From Chrysochromulina tobinii (taxonomy: Eukaryota > Haptophyta > Prymnesiales > Chrysochromulinaceae), in the NCBI GenBank assembly GCA_001275005.1, contig JWZX01000978.1, forward strand, positions 1 through 16,723: DNA of 16,723 nucleotides, in the 5' to 3' direction. The first letter of the stretch is position 1. Each line of letters opens with the position of its first letter. Shown piece after piece: positions 4,523-11,501 of the stretch. The notes under the pieces were generated by a model that was not told the origin of the DNA, did not search any database, and saw only the letters and a program-made list of their open reading frames with translations. A program made the position numbers and the translations under genes.

Positions 4523-7345
4523 ATGGGGTCGCCCCGTCCTGTCCGCAAGAATGGTGGAAAGCTGATCTCGGCTGGCCGACAGTGTCAGGTGGTTGGCCCC
4601 GGGCTCGAGGGCGGTGTTTGTGGCGTCGCCAGCGTGATTCAGATTCGCTGCCGCACCAGTGGAGACGCTCCTGTCACCATGGGAGGTGATATCGTCAACG
4701 TCTCCATCACACCCGTGGGTGGCAACACGACGCATGCGCACGTCATCGACAACACGGATGGCTCCTACACGGCCACCTACTTGCCTACGGTCGCCAGTCC
4801 GAACTGCAAGGTGCTGATCCAGATCAACGGCACGCACGTTGTGGGCTCACCTTTTTCAGCGCAGGTCACGCCTGGACCGACCAACGCGCTTGTATCCTCA
4901 GTGTACGGCCGTGGTCTCTACGACGGTGTTGCGGGCCAGCCGTGCACCTTCACGATCATGACGAAGGATACTTACCGCAACCGGTGCACCTTGCCGGGAG
5001 ACCAATTCTCCGTGACGATCAAGCCTATTCATTCATTGCTGCCAGAGTTGCAAACGTTTCTGCGCAAGTACGAGTTGAAGCCTCACCTCGAGGACAACGA
5101 GGACGGTACCCACTCGGTGACCTTCACACCCGAGTATGCGGGCTTCTACGTGGTGGACGTGACGCTCGGCTCGCAGCCGGTAGGCGATGCGCCCTTCATG
5201 GTGTGCGTGTCGAACCCGTATGTAGCCTTCCCACCCACGCTCCAGTTCACTCCGCTCGTGGGCGACGCGACGCATGCGCCGCCCGAGGAGGCCAGCTGCC
5301 CGCCCTCGCGCGATATGGTGCAAGTGCTCGATCGTGTGCTCGTGCTCAAATCCGAGTCCCTGGAGCGCACCGGCGGTCGACCGCAGCGTGAGTATGTGCA
5401 TGCATACAAGCTCAAGTCAGTCATGGCGCGCGGCAATGAGAAGTGGCGTCGCGCGCTGATCCGCTCGCAGCTGCCGAGCGTGGCGCCCCCGCCGTATCGG
5501 CGCGTGTGCCTGGCGCTGCCGACGAAGATCCTCGCGCTTTGCCATGCTGACACCGACGGTGACCAGACGCAGATCACCGAAGCTCGCACCCTTGACGTGA
5601 GCGATCCCGACGCGGATCCGGTCGCTGGATGGACGATGCTGCAGCTCGAAGGCAAGGCCCCAAAGGCCCTCGATGGGTATGCTGTCGCGATGTGGGAAGG
5701 CAAGGGCATTGTCCTGATGTCCGGCGGACAGATCGCGGGCGGCGCGACCGTGTCGGACGTGTGGATGCTCTCTCTTCCGGGCACGGGGTCGACTACAGCC
5801 GTCTGGCGCTGCCTTGCGGAGTGGCCCTCCTCCGTGTTCAGCGGCGAGGGCATGGGCGAGAGGCGCAACCACTCGATGACGTTCCGACCGGGCTGCGACA
5901 AGGACGGCAAGCCGCACGCTCAATTTTGGATCTTTGGCGGCCGCGGCTCCGACGACGAGCTGCTCAACACCTTGTTCGTCTTCGATATGGAGGAACAAGC
6001 GTGGTCACAGCCGAGTGTGGTCGGGGACGCGCCAGAGCCGCGGGAACACCATGCAGCGTGCTTCGTGGCGGAGCGCTACCTTGCCATATATGGAGGGTTC
6101 AATGAGACTGGTGACGTACTCGATTCGATGGCCGTCTACGATATCTTCACAGCGGAGTGGTCCACAGTCACAGGCATGGCGGCACGCGCGCAACATCGCC
6201 TCTATGAGCGTGGCGGGACGCTCTACGCTATGGGCGGCGTCGACGCCAGCAAGCAGACAGCATCATCCATCCCCTTGTCTGCACCGATGAATCTCTTTTC
6301 GCAGCAAGCATGCCTCGACTTCGAGGGCAATTCGGCGCAGGCGGTCATCATCAAGCCCTCACCCTCTCTGCAGGAGCTGCGCAAGACGTGGACAGTCGAG
6401 TGCATCTTCTACCCTCGGATGCGCAGCCAGTCGCCCGGATTCCAGCCACTCATCGTCAAGTCGGATGGGGGACTCAAGACCGGATTCGGCTTGGTCACTT
6501 CATGGCTGCCCACGCCCGCCCTAAAGTTCCCTACAGGCAGAATCACGCCGTTGGCGCCTGAATCGGTTCCACCGGAGCCGGGTCCCTGGGTCATGTTCTT
6601 CGTCGGAGGCATGTCGCTGCCGACGATGGTTGGTGGCAAGCTGGAGCTGCATGCGTGGAATCACGTGGCCGCGACGTACGATGGCGCCAAGCTGCGCATC
6701 TACATCAACGGCGCCGCGCCTGTCGAGTCGGAATCTTCTGAGCCTCTCGCTTGCATCCCGACCGTCGACTTCCCGGCTGATGCACCGATGACCGACGAGA
6801 TGGCAGAGACATTCCACACCAAGGGCGACGTCTGCATCGGTGGCATCAAGGACAAGCTTGCCTTCGATGGCAAGATCGATCTGTGCCGGCTGTGGGACGT
6901 GGTGCGCACCGAGGACGAGATCAAAGCCAACATGAACACCACCTACTCCCACCCTATCACGCAGCACCTCCTAGGGCAATGGACCTTCAACGAGGGCTCC
7001 GGCGAGACGGTCGTCGACTCGGGCGGCGCGCGCAACCACGGCTCGTTTGAGCGGTATGCGGGTGGCGTCGAGCTGCGGCGCGTAATGTCGGATCGGGGCA
7101 CGATCGCGCCCTACAAGAGCGCCGCGGAGCGTTACATTGAGGAGCAGTACGACAAGCTGCACGCGTGGAAGAAAAAGTTCCACGCCGACAACGGTCGGGC
7201 GCCCGGAATGGCCGATATGATGCTGGCTGGGCCGGAGATCGCAGGCGTTGCGCGCCGCTTGGGTGAGTTTGGAATGGAGTTTCACGGGTTCAAGGAGGAG
7301 AAGCCCCAAACGCCTGCGCCAGAGCCGGAGCCGGAGCCGGAGTGA
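4523..7345 (+). CDS. Filamin-Kelch-LamG-like multidomain scaffold protein
   Basis: The product has 940 residues. The start used is the ATG at 4523, with A at -3 and G at +4; the frame is open upstream but only to a GTG at 4496. Two filamin-type Ig repeats lie at about 22-117 (ending GSPFSAQV) and 118-230 (DGTHSVTFTPEYAGFY, then GDAPFMV). A charged linker follows. A galactose-oxidase/Kelch region covers about 385-580 with blades LMSGG, WIFGGRG, AIYGG and YAMGG. A concanavalin/LamG-like jelly-roll covers about 590-850 (WNHVAATYDGAKLRIYING; IDLCRLWDVVRTEDEI; GQWTFNEGSG). The C-terminal helix has a WKKKF...NGRAP pattern (882-894), and the tail is (PE)n. Filamin repeats bind partners along actin or other scaffolds, and such mosaics are common in protist cytoskeletal and ciliary proteins. 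A cytoskeletal or ciliary role is inferred. No signal peptide or membrane segment is seen. Confidence 0.9.
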   Translation: MGSPRPVRKNGGKLISAGRQCQVVGPGLEGGVCGVASVIQIRCRTSGDAPVTMGGDIVNVSITPVGGNTTHAHVIDNTDGSYTATYLPTVASPNCKVLIQINGTHVVGSPFSAQVTPGPTNALVSSVYGRGLYDGVAGQPCTFTIMTKDTYRNRCTLPGDQFSVTIKPIHSLLPELQTFLRKYELKPHLEDNEDGTHSVTFTPEYAGFYVVDVTLGSQPVGDAPFMVCVSNPYVAFPPTLQFTPLVGDATHAPPEEASCPPSRDMVQVLDRVLVLKSESLERTGGRPQREYVHAYKLKSVMARGNEKWRRALIRSQLPSVAPPPYRRVCLALPTKILALCHADTDGDQTQITEARTLDVSDPDADPVAGWTMLQLEGKAPKALDGYAVAMWEGKGIVLMSGGQIAGGATVSDVWMLSLPGTGSTTAVWRCLAEWPSSVFSGEGMGERRNHSMTFRPGCDKDGKPHAQFWIFGGRGSDDELLNTLFVFDMEEQAWSQPSVVGDAPEPREHHAACFVAERYLAIYGGFNETGDVLDSMAVYDIFTAEWSTVTGMAARAQHRLYERGGTLYAMGGVDASKQTASSIPLSAPMNLFSQQACLDFEGNSAQAVIIKPSPSLQELRKTWTVECIFYPRMRSQSPGFQPLIVKSDGGLKTGFGLVTSWLPTPALKFPTGRITPLAPESVPPEPGPWVMFFVGGMSLPTMVGGKLELHAWNHVAATYDGAKLRIYINGAAPVESESSEPLACIPTVDFPADAPMTDEMAETFHTKGDVCIGGIKDKLAFDGKIDLCRLWDVVRTEDEIKANMNTTYSHPITQHLLGQWTFNEGSGETVVDSGGARNHGSFERYAGGVELRRVMSDRGTIAPYKSAAERYIEEQYDKLHAWKKKFHADNGRAPGMADMMLAGPEIAGVARRLGEFGMEFHGFKEEKPQTPAPEPEPEPE

Positions 7346-7367
7346 CCGCGATGATGTTCCCCACAGG

Positions 7368-7389
7368 AACGCCTCCTGGCGGGGGCGTT
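7368..7389 (+). other. Strong 3' UTR hairpin just after the stop codon
   Basis: AACGCCTCC and GGGGGCGTT pair as a 9-bp stem with one G-T wobble and a TGGC loop, starting 22 bp past the TGA. It could take part in mRNA 3'-end formation or stability. It may also be chance in GC-rich DNA. Confidence 0.45.
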
Positions 7390-7695
7390 GTTTAGAGCAC
7401 ATGTGCTTAGGGCAATTCATGACGCTGAGGCGTCCCTCGGCTGCTCCCGTCACCCATCCGGATCCGCCCCGCCCTCTCGTTGTTTGCATGTGTGGCCGTG
7501 TCTGTGTGCTCGCTTATGATGCGATGCTGTTCTTGGTGTATCGCGGTACGTCATGTGTGCAGCCATGTGTGGACCTGCGCCGGAGGATGGAGGAGGGTCA
7601 GGGTGACGGCCTGGGATTATATGTACAAGTCTGAATTTAAGGCCCGAGCCGAGTTAAGTGCCGAGTCCGAGCTGGTGCTGGAGGTGGAGCTGCCT

Positions 7696-7719
7696 CCGAC
7701 CGCTCCGATGAACGGTCGG
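7696..7719. repeat. Perfect 7-bp inverted repeat with 10-nt loop
   Basis: CCGACCG (7696-7702) and CGGTCGG (7713-7719) are exact reverse complements. The element overlaps a second small inverted repeat, GGAGG/CCTCC (7680-7697). No function can be assigned. Confidence 0.4.
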
Positions 7720-7964
7720 CGAAGATAGAGATCAAGATCCAAGATTGGTTTTGCAATTGTTTTGCTCCGCTCGGCTGCACACAGCACGGACGTATTGTCG
7801 TCGTTCTCGGCATACCCACACATCTCGCGACCTATACGACTTGTCCTGTCTCCTGTGGCCGAACTCCTGCAAACTCGTTACAGTGCGACGCATGCATCTC
7901 AAACTCGTCTTTTCCTCAAGAAACAGATCGGGCGTCCACCTCTTGTGTGGTGACGAATAGGGCC

Positions 7965-10900
7965 ATGCTTGAGTCCAAAGCGCACCTCCTCGCTGCGCGG
8001 GCCCGCATCGCGCTCAGCGGTGAGACGGACGAAGTGGAGTCCAGCGAGCGGCACAGCTTCGCGGCGGCGCAGCCGCAGGGTGACGGCCACGACCTATCCA
8101 CGGTGCTACACGCGTGGTGGGTGGTGGCGGCAGGCAGCGGCACCGCCGAGAGCCTGGGCTTTCCCGAGTACGTCGCGGTGGCCTCCCGCATCCTGGCGGC
8201 TTGTGGTGGTCAGGAGGACGCTGGTTCAGCATGCGAGATGGATTGGGAGCTCGAGTGCGGTGGCGACAAAAGTGCGCGTATGCTCCAGGAGCGATTCCAG
8301 ACGATGCTGATGTCGCTCGGCGAGGTGCTGCCCGAGGGCGCTCCACTGGGTCGATTCTTGTCGCGGCTCTTGGGCGCCATCACCGCACCGCGAGCGCACG
8401 GCGAGGTGCCCACGCTCCGAGCTTGGCGCAGCATCACATCGATCGTGGACAGCGGCGGCCGATGGCTCGAAGGCCGGATGGGATCCGCCATCGTCCCTCC
8501 AGAGTTATCCTCCGCTACATCGCCCATTACCCCCGCTTCTTCGCCGAGGGAAAGCAGCCGAAGGCCTGCCAGCGCATCCTTGACGCGGTCGAACCCGATG
8601 GTGTCGAGAACTAGGCCCTCGTCTGCAGGGCCCGTCTCCACGTCCGGCATCTACCGCATGGCACCTCAGGTGGACGTCTACGGCATGGCATTTACGGACG
8701 CGACACAGGATACTTCACGCGCCTCGGAGAAGTTGACATGGAGTACGCTGCTGGCGGCCGAGCCGACGCCGTCGCCAGACTCGCCGATGGCCGCAGAGCG
8801 GCTTGGTCTCAGCTTGGCCAGCATGCACCTCGGGGTGAATCTCGGGGCTGATCTCGGTCTCGGGGTGAATCTCGGGGCTGATCTCGGTCTCGGGGTGAAT
8901 CTCGGGGTTGATCTCGGTCTCGATGGGGACGTGTCCGATGAGTGCGCCTACCGGGGCGCCGAGGAGCTGCTGGCACGCGCGCAGCAGCAGCGCCAGAAGG
9001 TGAAGCGCCAGCAGCGCGACGAGACCGGCTTCCACATCGGCACTGCCTACGGCCACTCGCAGCAACAGCAGGCCCGGGCGATGCTCGGCATGGCTGATGG
9101 CATGGTCCTCCAGGCGCCGCCGCACCGTGTCGCGGCCGCCGCGCCGCCGCAGGGCAGCCCCATGACGCAGCGCGAGTACTTTGCGCAAGGGATGCTCGGT
9201 CCGCATGTGCGGCCGGCACCGACGAGTCGAGGACCCCATCCTGGGGGTAGTGGGCTTCTCAGTGGGCTTCCGGGCGGCGGTGGGCCGCTGAGAGCTCCTG
9301 GCCGAGGCACATGCCTTGACGCTGGCAAGCTCACCGTCCAGTCTCTCACCTTGAGCGGTCCCGCAGCGATCAAGACCGCATCGGGAACAGGCGGCGGCAT
9401 GTCGTGCGGCGGCGGCGCAGCGGACGCCAGACGCAGCGTCGTGCAGAGCGTCGTGCCGCCGTGCGTTCACCGCTGGATCTTTGCACCGCAGCTGCTGTTG
9501 CCTTCGCACTTGATGGGGTCTTTTGCAGCGCTGCCGGCTCTCCCAGCGAGCGGTTTTTATGCGAGCCCCACCGACCACCGAGTGGCACCAACTGGAACCG
9601 ACTCCCTCACCCCTGGCCCTGCAGCTGGGGTGCACGGGGGCCTGCTGTGGTCCTCCTCGCCGCCCTCGACACTGCTCGCCGTCCCTCGTCCCCCACCGGC
9701 CGGGGCCTCGCCCTGCTCTAATAGCCTCCTGCGACAGGCAGCCTGCTATAGCAGCACTCCATTGATGGAGGACTGCGTCGCCTCGCTCACAACGACCTTT
9801 GAAAACGCGCTCGCGCACCTGCAGCACTTCCAGCAGGTGCAGTGGCGACTCGCCGTACCTCGGCCGCAGTCGGCCATCCAGCCTTGGCCGAGCTCCGAAC
9901 TCGCGCTCCGTGCCTTCCACGCGCTCCGAGGCCTCGTCGTCCAATGCAATCGCTTCGCCGCTGAGTTGACACCACTCGGCCAATGTGCGCGGGCGGAGGC
10001 CTTGCTTCGACCTGGCATGCAGGCCATTAAACAGACGAGTCGGCAGGCCGGCTGCTGGCCCCCTCGGCTCCTCCGCAGCCTCTCGTCGCTCAACTGCGCC
10101 TCGCTTGCCGGCCTTCATCTCGCTGCGGGTAAGCCCGACGTGGCATACGGCTACGCTTCGCACGCTCTCAAGATGGAGGCTGAGCACGGTGACTCAGACA
10201 ACCCGGTGGGCTTGCGGCTGGGCATGGGGGTAGCCGCGTACGCCCTCGGCAAGTACAGCTCGGGCGTCAACATCCTTCGACAGGCGGCTCGGATCGGGCT
10301 GCAGCAGCTCCGCTCGTTGCAGCCCGGCTCGTCGGGCGTTGGGCATGGGGGCGTGCGTGCGGTCGACACGACGGCTACAGCAAATGTCGTCGCCACAAGC
10401 CGCAATACTCCAGGTGCCTTGTACGGCTCGGTGCTCGCGGCGGCTAATTACGGGCGGTCGAGGCCCGTGGGGGTTGCTCAGGTGGAACGTCTCCCTGAGC
10501 GCGTCGACCCGTTCATCCCAATGCCTCGGCCACAGCTCGAGGATTGGATGCATCGGAATCTTCTCGAGCCGCATGGAACCCGAGCTCGAGCTGACCGAGC
10601 TGCCGACAGCAGCCGGGGCTCTCAAGCATCGGCCGACGACGCGAGCGCGCTGCTGGAGCTGGGGCTTGGGTCGGCGCAGCGCTTCGAGAGGCTTCCGGAG
10701 GCAGAGAGGCAGCTGCTCCTCGAGATGCTGCAGCAGGCGATGATCGTCATCTACATCTTCCTAGCCAGATGCTTCAAGGCGCTCGACAAGAGCCTTCATG
10801 CCGTCTCGGCGCTCACCCACGCTGCCAAGCTCTGCGAGGCGGGCGGCGCCGCCACCCTCCCCATGCTTCCCACTGTGCAAGGGCTCCTGCTCGCGTACGA

Positions 10901-11144
10901 CGAGGCTGGGGGCGGATATGACCCTGCGGCGGCGAGCCGGCGGGCGTCGATTGCGGCGATCTTGGCGGCACGGATCTCCCAGGATGAGCATCAGCAGACC
11001 CCATCGGCATCGCGCCCCTCGCCGGCGCCGCCGTCCCCGCCTGCTGCTCCAATCCGTGCGGCGACGCCAAGCGTGCGCCGTTCACCACGACGACCAGCTG
11101 TTCGCCCACCACGCTATCAGGTGCGAGATCGGGGGTCCACCTAG
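7965..11144 (+). CDS. Large Ala/Ser/Pro-rich protein with TPR-like helical repeats
   Basis: The product has 1059 residues from the ATG at 7965; the frame is open upstream only to a GTG. Residues 1-145 are helical, with an EF-hand-like run (LGFPEYVAVASRIL, then DWELECGG, then ERFQTMLMSL) that resembles an N-terminal domain common in protist TPR proteins. Residues about 180-225 are low complexity with TRPSSAG and RRPASA motifs. Residues 289-318 are three copies of LGVNLGADLG. Q-rich and Pro/Gly-rich disorder follows to about 600. Paired helices at about 600-800 (LAGLHLAAGKPDVAYGYASHALKME; MGVAAYALGKYSSGVNILRQA) and 895-970 (IYIFLARCFKALDKSLHAVSALTHAAKL) look like TPRs. The tail is basic and Pro-rich. 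It is probably a scaffold, possibly ciliary by context and motif style. A GTGCGAG donor-like string near 11120 and the poorly conserved 470-600 region leave room for introns. Confidence 0.75.
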   Translation: MLESKAHLLAARARIALSGETDEVESSERHSFAAAQPQGDGHDLSTVLHAWWVVAAGSGTAESLGFPEYVAVASRILAACGGQEDAGSACEMDWELECGGDKSARMLQERFQTMLMSLGEVLPEGAPLGRFLSRLLGAITAPRAHGEVPTLRAWRSITSIVDSGGRWLEGRMGSAIVPPELSSATSPITPASSPRESSRRPASASLTRSNPMVSRTRPSSAGPVSTSGIYRMAPQVDVYGMAFTDATQDTSRASEKLTWSTLLAAEPTPSPDSPMAAERLGLSLASMHLGVNLGADLGLGVNLGADLGLGVNLGVDLGLDGDVSDECAYRGAEELLARAQQQRQKVKRQQRDETGFHIGTAYGHSQQQQARAMLGMADGMVLQAPPHRVAAAAPPQGSPMTQREYFAQGMLGPHVRPAPTSRGPHPGGSGLLSGLPGGGGPLRAPGRGTCLDAGKLTVQSLTLSGPAAIKTASGTGGGMSCGGGAADARRSVVQSVVPPCVHRWIFAPQLLLPSHLMGSFAALPALPASGFYASPTDHRVAPTGTDSLTPGPAAGVHGGLLWSSSPPSTLLAVPRPPPAGASPCSNSLLRQAACYSSTPLMEDCVASLTTTFENALAHLQHFQQVQWRLAVPRPQSAIQPWPSSELALRAFHALRGLVVQCNRFAAELTPLGQCARAEALLRPGMQAIKQTSRQAGCWPPRLLRSLSSLNCASLAGLHLAAGKPDVAYGYASHALKMEAEHGDSDNPVGLRLGMGVAAYALGKYSSGVNILRQAARIGLQQLRSLQPGSSGVGHGGVRAVDTTATANVVATSRNTPGALYGSVLAAANYGRSRPVGVAQVERLPERVDPFIPMPRPQLEDWMHRNLLEPHGTRARADRAADSSRGSQASADDASALLELGLGSAQRFERLPEAERQLLLEMLQQAMIVIYIFLARCFKALDKSLHAVSALTHAAKLCEAGGAATLPMLPTVQGLLLAYDEAGGGYDPAAASRRASIAAILAARISQDEHQQTPSASRPSPAPPSPPAAPIRAATPSVRRSPRRPAVRPPRYQVRDRGST
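8829..8918 (+). repeat. Three tandem 30-bp units coding for LGVNLGADLG
   Basis: Units at 8829-8858, 8859-8888 and 8889-8918 are identical except for one base in the third (A to V). Each codes for LGVNLGADLG or LGVNLGVDLG in frame. The array is a coding minisatellite likely to vary in copy number between strains. Confidence 0.95.
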
Positions 11145-11501
11145 GGAAGAATTGCGGTGTCGCATGCATTTATTCGGATTACGGACGGACTGCCGGACTG
11201 ACCAGGAAAGGAAAAGGGAATCTCCTCGTATGTGGGAATCTTGTCGAATCTCGTCGAAAGACGAAACACTGGCAAAAGCAAGGAACCATTCATGCCCTTA
11301 AAACACACAAAAAGTAGACCACTCCCCCTTGGGTCAAGGTCGCTCACGAACCAGAGGGTCCAATAACCGCAAATTCCGCACTGGTGCACATTTGCTGTTC
11401 ACATTCACGAGTGCGCAGCAAGCAACCGTCGCGATGCACATTTCCGAGGCTAAAGGGACCACTCGAGCCTTGGCACCACACTCGAGCCGTGGCATTCCAA
11501 A
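11145..11501. other. Intergenic region between the TPR-like and CFA20-LRR genes
   Basis: These 357 bp have lower GC than the genes on both sides and hold no supported gene. They should contain the 3' UTR of the upstream gene and the promoter of the next. A 5-bp stem closed by a GAAA loop lies at 11251-11264 (TCGTC/GACGA), and an A-rich stretch lies near 11300-11315. Neither is diagnostic. Confidence 0.5.

Larger units (their letters stand above)
7346..7964. other. Intergenic region between the filamin-Kelch and TPR-like genes
   Basis: These 619 bp hold no convincing gene. They should contain the 3' UTR of the upstream gene and the promoter of the next. A strong hairpin lies 22 bp after the stop codon (7368-7389). 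Further inverted repeats lie at 7680-7697 (GGAGG/CCTCC) and 7696-7719. From about 7730 the sequence is richer in A and T than its surroundings, as expected near a promoter, but no TATA box is clear. The short frames here have no recognisable content. Confidence 0.5.

Noticed and set aside
7947-7964. Six upstream codons of the TPR-like frame
   Set aside because: They begin at GTG; the ATG at 7965 is the first plausible start.
8715-10187. 490-codon open frame on the minus strand opposite the TPR-like gene
   Set aside because: Its product is rich in Arg, His and Cys without recognisable folds, as expected for an antisense shadow of GC-rich coding DNA. The plus frame is longer and shows TPR-like helices and an in-frame coding minisatellite.
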